Positions 53,034 through 62,110 of a stretch of DNA of 64,000 nucleotides are shown here, piece after piece (positions within the stretch are counted from its first letter, which is position 1; each line of letters begins with the position of its first letter). A program made the position numbers and the translations under genes. The DNA comes from Methylopila henanensis (GTDB lineage: Bacteria; Pseudomonadota; Alphaproteobacteria; Rhizobiales; Methylopilaceae). The stretch lies in assembly GCF_042681025.1 (NCBI RefSeq), contig NZ_JBHUER010000003.1, forward strand, positions 186,001 through 250,000, written 5' to 3'. The notes below the pieces were generated by a model. It did no database searches, had not been told where the DNA came from, and saw only the letters and a program-made list of their open reading frames with translations.

Positions 53034-54124
53034 TCGGCCCGCTCTGGCCGCTCGCGCGGCTTGCGCTGCACGCGCTCGACGCCGAGACCGCCCACCGCGC
53101 CACGCTCGCCGCGCTCGAACGCGCGCCGGTCATGCGGCCGCCGGCCTGCGATCCGCGTCTCGCGACGGAAGCGTTCGGGCTGCTGTTCCCGAACCCCGTC
53201 GGCCTCGCCGCCGGCTTCGACAAGGACGCCAAGGCGCCGGACGCTCTGCTCAGCCTCGGCTTCGGCTTCGTGGAGATCGGCTCGGTCACGCCGAAGCCGC
53301 AGCCGGGCAACCCGCGGCCCCGACTGTTCCGGCTCGGCGAGGACAAGGCGGTCGTCAACCGCATGGGGTTCAACAATGAAGGCGCGGCGGCGGCGCTGGC
53401 GCGGCTGGAACGCCGTCGCGGCAGGTCGGGGATCGTCGGGGTCAATGTCGGCGCCAACAAGGACGCCGCCGACCGCGCCGCGGACTATGCGCAGGGCGTC
53501 GAAACCTTCGCGGACGTGGCGTCCTTCTTCACGATCAACGTGTCGTCGCCCAACACGCCGGGACTGCGCGACCTTCAGGCGCGCGCCGCGCTCGACGATC
53601 TCGTCGCCCGGGCGCTCGGCGCCCGGGACGGGGCGGTGGCGCGGGGCGCGCGGCGGCGACCGGTTCTGCTGAAGATCGCGCCGGATCTCGACCTGCACGG
53701 GCTCGACGACGTGGTCGAGGTCGCGTTCGGCCGCGGTCTCGACGGGCTGATCGTGTCGAACACCACGCTCGACCGGCCGGCCTCGCTGCGTTCGTCCGCG
53801 GCGAAGGAGGCGGGCGGCCTGTCCGGCGCGCCGCTGTTCCGCCGCGCGACATGGATGCTGGCCGAGACCTTCCTGCGCGTGGAAGGCCGCATCCCGCTCG
53901 TCGGCGTCGGAGGGATCGCGTCCGGAGCCGACGCGGTCGCGAAGATCCGCGCCGGCGCGACGCTGATCGAACTCTACAGCGCGCTGGTGTTCGAAGGCCC
54001 GGCGCTGATCGGGCGGATTCTCGCCGACCTGAACGAAGCGATCGCCTCCGAAGGCGCCGGATCGCTCGCCCCGCTCGTCGGCCGCGACGCCGCCGCGGTC
54101 GCGGCGGCGGGACCGGAGGCGTGA
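53030..54124 (+). CDS. pyrD: Quinone-dependent dihydroorotate dehydrogenase
   Basis: A 364-residue class 2 enzyme: PLARLALHALDAETAHRATLAAL (N-terminal membrane-associating helices), NPVGLAAGFDKDAKAPDAL, FGFVEIGSVTPKPQPGNPRPRLFRL, NRMGFNNEGA, FTINVSSPNTPGLRDLQ (catalytic Ser), LLKIAPDL and GVGGIASGADAVAKIRAGATLIELYSALVFEGPAL (FMN phosphate site). It oxidises dihydroorotate in pyrimidine synthesis and feeds electrons to ubiquinone, in keeping with the bc1 complex encoded nearby. Confidence 0.96.
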   Translation: MIGPLWPLARLALHALDAETAHRATLAALERAPVMRPPACDPRLATEAFGLLFPNPVGLAAGFDKDAKAPDALLSLGFGFVEIGSVTPKPQPGNPRPRLFRLGEDKAVVNRMGFNNEGAAAALARLERRRGRSGIVGVNVGANKDAADRAADYAQGVETFADVASFFTINVSSPNTPGLRDLQARAALDDLVARALGARDGAVARGARRRPVLLKIAPDLDLHGLDDVVEVAFGRGLDGLIVSNTTLDRPASLRSSAAKEAGGLSGAPLFRRATWMLAETFLRVEGRIPLVGVGGIASGADAVAKIRAGATLIELYSALVFEGPALIGRILADLNEAIASEGAGSLAPLVGRDAAAVAAAGPEA

Positions 54125-54127
54125 GCC

Positions 54128-54412
54128 TCAGGCCCGGCCGGAGCCGATCTTGAGCACGCGCAGGATCAGCCAGATCGGTATGACGACCGCCGCGCCGATG
54201 ATCAGGTAGCGCAGCAGCGCCCGGAGCAGGTCCGCGCTGTTCGCGAGCAGGTCGCGCACCACGTCGATCGCGTAGTCGAGCAACCGGAACACGTCGAGGT
54301 CGAGCTGGTCCAGCACCAGCCCGACGATCACGCACAGCAACAGCAGTCGCAGCAGCACGCCGAGCGGCGAGCCGCCGAGGAAGCGCGAGACGCCTGACGA
54401 ACCGTAGGACAT
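54128..54412 (-). CDS. Small integral membrane protein (DUF6460-like)
   Basis: A 94-residue protein with two hydrophobic helices (about 17-35, LGVLLRLLLLCVIVGLVLD; about 68-88, YLIIGAAVVIPIWLILRVL) and an amphipathic segment between them. LGGSPLGVLLRLLLLCVIVGLVL resembles a family common in Hyphomicrobiales. It ends 4 bases from the pyrD stop, convergent, and lies 19 bases after lysS on the same strand, so it could be co-transcribed with lysS. Confidence 0.65.
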   Translation of the reverse strand: MSYGSSGVSRFLGGSPLGVLLRLLLLCVIVGLVLDQLDLDVFRLLDYAIDVVRDLLANSADLLRALLRYLIIGAAVVIPIWLILRVLKIGSGRA

Positions 54413-54431
54413 GGGGCGTTCTCCCGCTCTC

Positions 54432-56078
54432 TCAGGCCGCCTGCGCCAGTTCGCCGGCGAGCGCGCGCCGGATCAGGGCGCGCGTCTCGTCAACGCCGTA
54501 GGCCGCGACGAAGGTTCCGAAGCGCGGGCCTTCCTTCTCGCCCAGCAGCAGCTCGTAGAGCGCGCTGAACCAGGCGAACGACACGCCGGGGCCGCCGTCC
54601 GGGCCCTTCCGCTTCTTGTCCTGATAGCGCTCGATCGGCCGTGCGACGTCGAGCACCACGTCCTGGATGGCTGCGGTGTCCGCGTCGGCGGGCAGGGCGG
54701 CGAGCCCGGCGTCGAGCTTCGCGAGCGCGTCCGCCTCCACCTCGTCGGCGAGGCGGAAGGCGCGGCGCGGCTTCACCCGGTCGATGAAGTAGCGCACGGC
54801 GTAGCCCGCCAGCCGGTCGAGATCGGGATGGGTCTCGGCGGTCACGCCCGGCGCGTAGCGCCGGATCATGCGCCACAGCACGGCCTTGTCCTCGGCGTTG
54901 GCGGCGGAGGCCAGCTTCAGCAGCAGTCCGAACGACACCGGCATGTCGTTCGCCGGCGGCTCGCCGGAATGGATGTGCCACACCGGATTGCCGAGCCGGG
55001 TCTTCCAGTCCTGCGCCTCGTAGCGCGAGAGGAAGTTGTAATACTCGTCGACCGCCTTCGGAATGACGTCGAAGTGCAGCTTCTTCGCCGAGCGGGGCGA
55101 CTGGAACATGTAGAGCGCGAGGCTCTCCGGGCTGGCGTAGGTCAGCCACTCGTCGATGGTGAGGCCGTTGCCCTTGGACTTGGAGATCTTCTGGCCGTTC
55201 TCGTCGAGGAACAGCTCGTAGACGAAGTGCTCCGGCGCGACGCCGCCCAGGATCTCGCAGATCCGGTCGTAGATCGGCGCGTTGGTCTGGTGGTCCTTGC
55301 CGAACATCTCGAAATCGGCGTCGAGCGCGGCCCAGCGGGCGCCGAAATCCGGCTTCCACTGCAGCTTCACCTTGCCGCCGGTGACCGGCAGCGTCTTGTC
55401 CACGCCATCCTCGTCCATGAAGGTGATCGTGCCGTCCTTGGCGTTCACCTCCTTCAGCGGCACGTAGAGCACGCGGCCCGAGACGGGCGAGATCGGCAGG
55501 AAGGGCGAATAGGTGGCGCGCCGCTCCTCGCCGAGAGTCGGCAGCATCACCTCCATGATGGCGTCGTAGCGTTCCGCCGCCCGCAGCAGCACGGCGTCGA
55601 GCTTGCCGGACGTGTAGTAGTCGGTCGCGGAGGCGAACTCGTAATCGAAGCCGAAGGTGTCGAGGAACCGCCGCAGCATGGCGTTGTTGTGGTGGCCGAA
55701 GCTCGGATAGTCGCCGCCGAACGGGTTCGGCACCGAGGTCAGCGGCATCTGCAGGTACGGCGTCAGCGCGGCCGGGTCCGGCACGTTTTCCGGCACCTTG
55801 CGCATGCCGTCCATGTCGTCGGAGAAGCACAGCAGCCGGGTCGGAATCCTGTCCTCGGTCAGCGTGCGGAAGGCGTGGCGCACCATGGTGGTGCGGGCCA
55901 CCTCGCCGAAGGTGCCGATGTGCGGCAGGCCGGACGGGCCGTAGCCGGTCTCGAACAGCACCGGGCCGTCCTTGGGCTTGCGCTTCAGCCGCTCGACGAT
56001 CTTGCGCGCCTCCTCGAACGGCCAAGCGGTCGAGGCGAGCGCGGGTTCGACAAGGGCGGATGCGTCAGGGACGGTCAT
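54432..56078 (-). CDS. lysS: Class I lysyl-tRNA synthetase
   Basis: A 548-residue enzyme: the class I HIGH-type motif GPSGLPHIGTFGE, FSDDMDGMRKVPENVPD, MFGKDHQTNAPIYDRICEILGG and the KMSKS-type loop KISKSKG, followed by the helical anticodon-binding region. Class I LysRS is typical of archaea and of many Alphaproteobacteria, replacing the class II enzyme. It charges tRNA-Lys. No in-window second copy is seen. Confidence 0.96.
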   Translation of the reverse strand: MTVPDASALVEPALASTAWPFEEARKIVERLKRKPKDGPVLFETGYGPSGLPHIGTFGEVARTTMVRHAFRTLTEDRIPTRLLCFSDDMDGMRKVPENVPDPAALTPYLQMPLTSVPNPFGGDYPSFGHHNNAMLRRFLDTFGFDYEFASATDYYTSGKLDAVLLRAAERYDAIMEVMLPTLGEERRATYSPFLPISPVSGRVLYVPLKEVNAKDGTITFMDEDGVDKTLPVTGGKVKLQWKPDFGARWAALDADFEMFGKDHQTNAPIYDRICEILGGVAPEHFVYELFLDENGQKISKSKGNGLTIDEWLTYASPESLALYMFQSPRSAKKLHFDVIPKAVDEYYNFLSRYEAQDWKTRLGNPVWHIHSGEPPANDMPVSFGLLLKLASAANAEDKAVLWRMIRRYAPGVTAETHPDLDRLAGYAVRYFIDRVKPRRAFRLADEVEADALAKLDAGLAALPADADTAAIQDVVLDVARPIERYQDKKRKGPDGGPGVSFAWFSALYELLLGEKEGPRFGTFVAAYGVDETRALIRRALAGELAQAA

Positions 56079-56152
56079 GATGCCTGCAGGCGTAAGGGTA
56101 GAAGAGGGCGGAAACTAGAAACCGTCCGCCTGCGCGTCAATCGACGGCGATG

Positions 56153-57010
56153 TCACCACAGTCCCACGGGAAAGTGGCGGAGATAGATCTCCGCGTAGAC
56201 GCCGTTCTCGTCGAGCCGCTGCAGGGCGAAATCGATCGCCTGGCGCAGCCGGTCGTCGTTCGGGCGCAGCATCGCCCCGACGCCCTCGCCGAAGTAGCGG
56301 CTCTCCGTGTAAGCGCCGCCGACAAAGGCGCAGCAATTGTCGGACGCCGCGCCGTTCAGCCAGAAGGCGAGGGCGGCCGCGTCGCCGAACGCCAGATCCG
56401 CCTCGCCGTTCCGGACGGCGGACTGCGCGTCCGCGGCGCGCTCGAAGGTCTTCAGCTCGGAGCCGGGAAAGAACGCCTTGAGAAAGGCTTCATGCGACGA
56501 GCCCGTCACCACGGCGACGGAGCGCCCCTTCAGCGCTTCGGAGGCGGTCGACGCGATCGCCTTGTCGCGGCGCGCGACGAAGCGGGCCGGCGTCTGGTGC
56601 AGGCGCTCCGTCATCGCGAAGCGCGCGCGCAGTTCGGGCGTCGGCTTGACCATCGCGAGGATCACGTCCGACTGACGCCTGTCGAGCGTGTCGAGCAGCG
56701 CGTCCCAGCGCCACGCCTGCAGCGTGCAGGCGATGGCGAGCTCCGAGCAGACCGCGCGGGCGAGATCGACGGCGAAGCCGGCGGGCTGGCCGTCGGCGTC
56801 GGAGTAATGGAACGGGGGGTAGTCGTCGCCCGTCGCCCATTTGACCACGCGCCCGGCGGGCAGATCCGGCTTCTCGAGCCGCGCCTTCGGATCGCTGAAG
56901 CGCGGGATCGCGACCGGCGGCGCCGATGTCTCGGCGGCGCAGGCGGAGGCGGCGATCGCAGCTCCGAGGATCGCGGCGCAGATCTGCGCAAAAACCCGTA
57001 GAGGTTGCAT
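56153..57010 (-). CDS. ABC-type amino-acid-like solute-binding protein
   Basis: A 285-residue periplasmic binding protein (SBP_bac_3): signal peptide (1-24, IAASACA-AET), then KWATGDDYPPFHYSDADGQPAGFAVDLARAVCSELAIACTLQAWRWDALLDTLDRRQSDVILAMVKPTPELRARFAMTERLHQTPARFVARRD and the second lobe LKGRSVAVVTGSSHEAFLKAF...AVRNGEADLAFGDAAALAFWL. No permease or ATPase genes are adjacent, so it may be an orphan or work with a distant transporter or a sensor. GAGGAG about 10 bases upstream supports the ATG at 57010. Confidence 0.88.
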   Translation of the reverse strand: MQPLRVFAQICAAILGAAIAASACAAETSAPPVAIPRFSDPKARLEKPDLPAGRVVKWATGDDYPPFHYSDADGQPAGFAVDLARAVCSELAIACTLQAWRWDALLDTLDRRQSDVILAMVKPTPELRARFAMTERLHQTPARFVARRDKAIASTASEALKGRSVAVVTGSSHEAFLKAFFPGSELKTFERAADAQSAVRNGEADLAFGDAAALAFWLNGAASDNCCAFVGGAYTESRYFGEGVGAMLRPNDDRLRQAIDFALQRLDENGVYAEIYLRHFPVGLW

Positions 57011-57091
57011 ACGACTCGACTCCTCATTTTCGCGGATTCTACACTTCTTCGACCCTCCTGATCCAAGGACGGCGTCCTGGGGACATTCGGC

Positions 57092-59017
57092 ATGGCCGGA
57101 TCGGAGCAGGCGCGGCGCGTTGCGCCGGCGGGGAGGGCGGCGGCCCACGCGGTTCCGTCGCGCGCCGGGCGTGCGGCGTACGCAGCTTCGAGCCTCCCGC
57201 CCGAATTCGCGGCGATGGCGGCGGAGGGCTTTCCGCTTCAGCCCCTGATCGACGCCGCCCGCGAGGCCTCGCGCCTTCGCGCGGCGCCGTTCGACGTTCT
57301 CATGGCCGCGGGCGGCTTCCCCGAATACGAACTCGTGGCCGCGCTCGCGCGGGCGATCGGGCTCGAGGCCTTGGGATCGGACGCGCCGGCCGGGGACCCG
57401 ATCGACGCCGATCAGTTCGCGCTCGCCTGCCGCACGGGCGTCATGCGCTTCGACGCCGACGGGCGCGCGCGCCTGCTGGTCGCGGCGCGGGGGCCAGCCA
57501 TAGGTCGGCTGGCGTCCTTCCGGCGCGGCCGTCCGGCCGACGGCCGCCGCGTCGCGATCGCCGGGCCCCGCGCCTTCGCCGACATCGCCGTCCGCCGGGC
57601 CGGCTCCGCCCTTGCCGACCGCGCGAGCCTCGGGCCCGGCGCGATCGCCCCGGAGCTCACGGCCGCCGTCTCCATGCCGGTTTTCGACCAGCCGCGGAGG
57701 GAGGTCGCGCTCGCCGCCGCCGCCGTCGGCGTCGCTGCCGCCTTCGCCTTCGACATGGTGTTTTTCGCCCTGGCCGCGATCGCCGGGCTGCTGTTCTTCG
57801 CGATGAACCTGTTCCGGTTCCTGCTCGCGATGACGCCGGCGACCGATGACGTCGCGCTGCCGCGCGGCGACGACGGCGACCTCCCGATCTACACCGTGCT
57901 GGTCGGCCTGGCGTTCGAGGGCGCCGTAGTGCCCGGCCTGCTGGACGCGCTGGAGACGCTCGACTATCCGGCGGCGAAGCTCGACATCAAGCTGCTGATC
58001 GAGGAGGGCGACCACGACACGCTCGGCGCGCTCGCGCGCCGGCCGCCGCGCGCCGGGATCGAGGTGCTGACGCTGCCGCCCGGCGGTCCGAAGACCAAGC
58101 CGCGCGCGCTCAACGCCGGGTTGCTCGCCGCGCGCGGGACGCTGCTGACCGTGTTCGACGCCGAAGACCGCCCGGAGCCGGACCAGTTGCGGCGCGCGCT
58201 GGAGGTGTTCCGCCGCAACCGGCCCGATCTCGCCTGCGTGCAGGCCCGGCTCGCGATCGACAATCTCGACGACGGCTGGCTCGCCCGGCAGTTCGGCGTC
58301 GAGTACGCGGCGCTGTTCGACGTCTCCGTCCCCGCGCTCGCCACCCTCGGCATGCCGATCCCGCTCGGCGGCACGTCGAACCATTTCCGCACCTCCGCGC
58401 TGCGCATGGTCGGCGGTTGGGACGCCTCGAACGTCACCGAGGACGCCGATCTCGGGCTGAGGCTCTCCCGGCTCGGCTGGCGGACGACCACCGTGCGCTC
58501 GACGACCTGGGAGGAGGCGACGACCTCGCTGTGGCCGTGGCTCAAGCAGCGCACGCGCTGGATGAAGGGGTTCATGGTGACGGCCGTCGTGCACGGCCGC
58601 AGCGGCGTCGACCTCGCGTCGCGGCTCGGGCCGGCGCGCTTCGTAAGCGCCTCTATGGCGGTGGCGGGCGTCGCGCTGACGGCGCTGGCCTACCCGGTCG
58701 TGGTGGTTGGGCTGCTGATCGGCGGGCTCACCGGCTCGCTGTTCGCCGTGTCGGGCGGCCTGACGGAGGCGGCCTTCGTCGGCGTCCATGTCGCCAACCT
58801 GATCGTGGGCTACGCCACCGGCCTCGCCTGCGGCTGGATGGGCGTCGACCGGCGCGGGCCGGCGCGGCTCGCGCTCGACCTCTTCACCATGCCGATCTAC
58901 TGGCTGCTGGTGGGCGTGGCGGCGTGGCGGGCGCTCGGCCAGATCGTCTACGGCAGCTCTACGCGCTGGGAGAAGACCGTGCACGGCGTCTCGAGCCGAC
59001 GCCGCACGCCGACCTGA
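57092..59017 (+). CDS. Family 2 glycosyltransferase with N-terminal MshEN-like domain
   Basis: A 641-residue membrane enzyme. Residues about 36-95 (PPEFAAMAAEGFPLQPLIDAAREASRLRAAPFDVLMAAGGFPEYELVAALARAIGLE) look like the MshEN/type II secretion ATPase N-domain. Two transmembrane helices follow (about 210-245). The GT2 catalytic domain has DALETLDYPAAKLDIKLLIEEGD, TVFDAEDRPEPDQL (DxD-like), TEDADLGLRL and QRTRWMKGF (QxxRW). Three or four C-terminal helices complete a processive-synthase layout. The product is likely an extracellular polysaccharide. MshEN domains bind cyclic di-GMP, so control by that messenger is possible. Confidence 0.87.
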   Translation: MAGSEQARRVAPAGRAAAHAVPSRAGRAAYAASSLPPEFAAMAAEGFPLQPLIDAAREASRLRAAPFDVLMAAGGFPEYELVAALARAIGLEALGSDAPAGDPIDADQFALACRTGVMRFDADGRARLLVAARGPAIGRLASFRRGRPADGRRVAIAGPRAFADIAVRRAGSALADRASLGPGAIAPELTAAVSMPVFDQPRREVALAAAAVGVAAAFAFDMVFFALAAIAGLLFFAMNLFRFLLAMTPATDDVALPRGDDGDLPIYTVLVGLAFEGAVVPGLLDALETLDYPAAKLDIKLLIEEGDHDTLGALARRPPRAGIEVLTLPPGGPKTKPRALNAGLLAARGTLLTVFDAEDRPEPDQLRRALEVFRRNRPDLACVQARLAIDNLDDGWLARQFGVEYAALFDVSVPALATLGMPIPLGGTSNHFRTSALRMVGGWDASNVTEDADLGLRLSRLGWRTTTVRSTTWEEATTSLWPWLKQRTRWMKGFMVTAVVHGRSGVDLASRLGPARFVSASMAVAGVALTALAYPVVVVGLLIGGLTGSLFAVSGGLTEAAFVGVHVANLIVGYATGLACGWMGVDRRGPARLALDLFTMPIYWLLVGVAAWRALGQIVYGSSTRWEKTVHGVSSRRRTPT

Positions 59018-59024
59018 ACCGTTG

Positions 59025-59624
59025 TCAGGCCCCGAGGTAGCGGCGCAGTTCGTCCGCGGACTGCTGCGGCTCGCGCTTGAGGTTGAAGGGCGCGACGAAG
59101 GCGCCGTTGCGGTCCATCAGATAGACCAGCGCGGTGTGGTCCATGGTGTAGTCGCCGCCGTCGAGCGGGACCCTCTTGGCGTAGGCGCGGAAGACCTTGA
59201 CCGTCGCGTCGACCTGCTCCTGCGCGCCGGTCAGGCCGCGGATGCGGGGCGAGAAGCTGTCGAGGTAGGATTTCAGCGCCTCCGGCGTGTCGCGCGCCGG
59301 GTCGACCGTCACGAACAGCGCCTGAGCCTTCTCCGCGTCGGGGCCGAGCGCCTCGAACACCTGGGTGATGTCGGCGAGCGCGGTCGGGCAGACCTCCGGG
59401 CAATGGGTGAAGCCGAAGAACACGAGGTAGGGTTTGCCCGCGACGTCCTTCTCGGTGACCGTCGCGCCGTTCTGGTCGACGAGCGTGAACGGGCCGCCGA
59501 CGCTCGACGCCTGGGTCGCGACCTCGCCGCCGGGCTTGCTGAAGTGGATAAGGCTGAAGGCGAGGACGCCCGCCCCGACCGTGAAGGCGAGGGCGCCGGC
59601 GAGGAAGGCGGTGCGGGACGACAT
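59025..59624 (-). CDS. SCO1/SenC-family copper chaperone
   Basis: A 199-residue protein with an N-terminal membrane anchor (about 5-27) and a thioredoxin-like domain: GGPFTLVDQNGATVTEKDVAGKPYLVFFGFTHCPEVCPTALADI (CxxxC copper site), FVTVDPARDTPEAL and DHTALVYLMDRNG (copper-ligand His). It loads CuA of cytochrome c oxidase. AAGGAG 9 bases upstream fixes the start at 59624. A small membrane-protein gene lies just upstream, 14 bases away. Confidence 0.93.
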   Translation of the reverse strand: MSSRTAFLAGALAFTVGAGVLAFSLIHFSKPGGEVATQASSVGGPFTLVDQNGATVTEKDVAGKPYLVFFGFTHCPEVCPTALADITQVFEALGPDAEKAQALFVTVDPARDTPEALKSYLDSFSPRIRGLTGAQEQVDATVKVFRAYAKRVPLDGGDYTMDHTALVYLMDRNGAFVAPFNLKREPQQSADELRRYLGA

Positions 59625-59638
59625 CGGCGGATACTCCT

Positions 59639-59812
59639 TCAGAAACAGGCGATGACCGCCGCGAAGGCCTGCTCGAGGAACACGCCGGAGCCTTCGGAGG
59701 CCCAGAGGGCGAGGGCGGCCCCGGTCAGCGCGGCGACGCCCACGGCCGCGGCGGCCCAGGCGAGCCGCGTGGCCGGGGATTGCGGCGATGGTGCGGGTTC
59801 GTGTTGGGTCAT
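59639..59812 (-). CDS. Small single-helix membrane protein upstream of the SCO1 gene
   Basis: A 57-residue protein: MTQHEPAPSPQSPATRLAWAAAAVGVAALTGAALALW, then ASEGSGVFLEQAFAAVIACF. One transmembrane helix and a hydrophobic C-terminus. Position suggests co-transcription with the SCO1 gene. The start at 59812 is a guess because no strong ribosome-binding site is seen; an in-frame start at 59854 is also possible. Family not recognised. Confidence 0.45.
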   Translation of the reverse strand: MTQHEPAPSPQSPATRLAWAAAAVGVAALTGAALALWASEGSGVFLEQAFAAVIACF

Positions 59813-59971
59813 GTGACAGCGCGCCAGCGCCCGAGAGGCCTTGCGCGCTGTCATAGACCCGCCGAAGGCCGCCGTCGACGTCCTTGCCCGAGAACGGCTT
59901 CACGACGCCGCGCGCGGCGCCGACAATGGCCTTGTCGCCGCCGCGTCCGGCCCCTAATGTCATTCACCCGA

Positions 59972-60045
59972 GCGGGCGTAGTTCAATGGTAGAACGGCAG
60001 CTTCCCAAGCTGCATACGAGGGTTCGATTCCCTTCGCCCGCTCCA
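59972..60045 (+). tRNA. tRNA-Gly (anticodon CCC)
   Basis: Full cloverleaf: acceptor GCGGGCG / CGCCCGC, D-stem GTTC / GAAC around AATGGTA, anticodon stem GCAGC / GCTGC enclosing TTCCCAA (anticodon CCC), T-arm with GGTTCGATTCC, encoded CCA. It stands alone between the SCO1 region and the kinase gene. Confidence 0.97.
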
Positions 60046-60148
60046 AAATTCCAGAGCAGTTGCAGCGTGTTACGGTTCGACCGTTAAACTCGCGTTCCCT
60101 ACGTTCCCCAAAGCTCGCCCGGCGCTCCCGACGCGCGCGAGTCGTCGC

Positions 60149-62110
60149 TCAGGCCGCCGCCGCGACCGGCAGCCAGACCGTGAAGGTCGAGCCGCGGCCG
60201 ACTTCGCTCTCGACCGTGATCGCGCCGCCATAGCGCGCCATCAGCGTGTAGCTGATCGACAGGCCGAGCCCGGTGCCGCCATGGGCGCGGGTGGTGAAGA
60301 ACGGATCGAAGATCCTGCCGAGCTTCTCGGCCGGGACGCCGACGCCGGTGTCGGCCACGCGGATCGCGACGCCCGGCGCGTCGGCGCGGTCCTCGTCGGC
60401 GGTCGAGACGGTGAGGGCGCCGCCTTCCGGCATGGCGTGGATCGCGTTGACCATCAGGTTGATCAGCACCTGCTGAAGCTCGGTGCGGCTCACCTCCACC
60501 GAGCGCTCCGCGGCGTCCCTGGTCGTCACCGCGATGTCGGCGCGCTCCAGCAGGTGGCGCACGAGCACCAGACAGTCCGCCACCACGCCGCCGGGGGCGA
60601 CCGTCTCCACATAGCCGGCGTATTCGTCGGGCCGTGCGAACTGCAGCAGGCGGGTGACGATCATGTTCACCCGGTGGACCTGCTGGTCGATCAGGTCGAA
60701 CTCGGTCCTCACCTCCGCGGCGGCGGAGCCGAGGATCTCGCGGGCGACCTCGAGATTGCCCTGGATCACCGCGATCGGGTTGTTGATCTCATGAGCCACG
60801 CCCGCCGTGATCTCTCCGATCGAGGCGAGCTTCTCGGACATCACGAGCTGGCGCCTAGTTTCTTCGAGCTGCCGCGTCCGCTCCCCGACGCGCGCGTCGA
60901 GCTCCGCGCCCCAGGCCCTGAGTTCAGCGTCGCGCGCCTGCAGGCCGTCGAGCAGGTCGTCGAGGCGATGAGCGACCACCCCGATCTCGTCGTCGCGGGG
61001 CGCCTCGCCGGTGCGGGCGCCGAGATCCCCCGCGTCGACGGCGGCGATCGTGCGTTTCATGCGCTCCAGCGGCCGGAAGATCGCGCGGGCGAGGCCGAGC
61101 AGGAACGGCACCGTGACGGCGAGCGCGAGCGTGAAGGCCGCGACCACCGCGCCGATCATGGTCCAGCGGGCCGTGCGGAAGGGCTTTTCGAGGAAGCCCA
61201 CATAGAGCATGCCGACCCGCTGGCCCTCGCCGTCGACGATCGGCTCGTAGGCGGAGATGTAGCGGTCGTTGACCACGAAGGCGCTGTCGAGCCAGGTGCG
61301 CCCCTCTCCAAGAACCGCGTCGCGCACCTCGCGCGAAACCCGCGTGCCGAGCGCGCGCCGATCGCCGAACAGGCGGACGTTGGTGGCGATGCGGACGTCG
61401 TCGAGGAACAGGGTCACGGTGCCCTGCCCGCCGGCCGGAAGAGCGGAATGGGCGTAGATCAGATCGTTTATCGTATCGACGAAGCCAAGATTGCCGTTCA
61501 GAAGCGCGCCGCCGACGAGCGCGGCGGAGCGCCCGTCCGCAAGCGTCACCGGCGTCGCCGAATGGATGACGAGGCCGCGGGTCTCGACGGCGCGATCGGT
61601 CTCGGCCGCGTTCGGCGTCGGCACCAGCTCGATCCGCGCGCGCTCCGCCATGCCGCGTGACAGCCGCGCCATCTCGTCCTGCTCGAACACGTCGAGCGCT
61701 GTTCCCGCACGGCCAGCGAACGCGGCCTCCACGACCTTGCGCTCGGGCGAGGGCGCGGCGGCCGCGTCGCGTTCGACGAGGCGCAGGAAGTCAAGTCCGA
61801 GCTCTTGGCGGCGGCTTTCGAGCAGGTCTGCGATGGAGCCGTCGCGCGCGGCCTCGGCGAAGGCGGCGGACCGCCCGAGCGCGGAAAGCTGTTCGCCGCC
61901 GCGCTCCTTGAGGCGGTTTAGGTACTGGCGCGCGACGATCAGCTCGTCATTGGCCTTCGACACCAGCAGAGCGTCGAACTGGGCCAGCCACCCGAACAGC
62001 GCGAAGCCGAGCACCACGGGGAGCACGACCACCATCGGCAGCAGCGCGATGGCGAGCAGCCGGGCGCGGACCGATCGCGGCCGCCAGCCCGAGGGCGGGC
62101 GCTCAGGCAT
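60149..62110 (-). CDS. Membrane sensor histidine kinase
   Basis: A 653-residue kinase: transmembrane helix 1 (about 17-45), a long double-CACHE-like periplasmic domain (about 47-310; LDSAFVVNDRYISAYEPIVDGEGQRVGMLYVGF is the usual end), transmembrane helix 2, a HAMP domain (RPLERMKRTIAAVDAGDLGAR), a coiled linker, HisKA with GEITAGVAHEINNPIAV (His440) and a HATPase with NLMVNAIHAM, VRVADTGVGVP-type and GTGLGLSIS motifs. The start overlaps the stop of the NtrC-type regulator gene by 8 bases, so the pair is one signalling system. The signal may be a small organic acid, given the adjacent OFA-family transporter; this is inference. Confidence 0.92.
   Translation of the reverse strand: MPERPPSGWRPRSVRARLLAIALLPMVVVLPVVLGFALFGWLAQFDALLVSKANDELIVARQYLNRLKERGGEQLSALGRSAAFAEAARDGSIADLLESRRQELGLDFLRLVERDAAAAPSPERKVVEAAFAGRAGTALDVFEQDEMARLSRGMAERARIELVPTPNAAETDRAVETRGLVIHSATPVTLADGRSAALVGGALLNGNLGFVDTINDLIYAHSALPAGGQGTVTLFLDDVRIATNVRLFGDRRALGTRVSREVRDAVLGEGRTWLDSAFVVNDRYISAYEPIVDGEGQRVGMLYVGFLEKPFRTARWTMIGAVVAAFTLALAVTVPFLLGLARAIFRPLERMKRTIAAVDAGDLGARTGEAPRDDEIGVVAHRLDDLLDGLQARDAELRAWGAELDARVGERTRQLEETRRQLVMSEKLASIGEITAGVAHEINNPIAVIQGNLEVAREILGSAAAEVRTEFDLIDQQVHRVNMIVTRLLQFARPDEYAGYVETVAPGGVVADCLVLVRHLLERADIAVTTRDAAERSVEVSRTELQQVLINLMVNAIHAMPEGGALTVSTADEDRADAPGVAIRVADTGVGVPAEKLGRIFDPFFTTRAHGGTGLGLSISYTLMARYGGAITVESEVGRGSTFTVWLPVAAAA

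Noticed and set aside
59972..60045. tRNA-Gly as an attachment site for a genomic island
   Set aside because: I found no repeat of the tRNA 3' end in the window and no integrase gene nearby; flanking genes are ordinary chromosomal ones.
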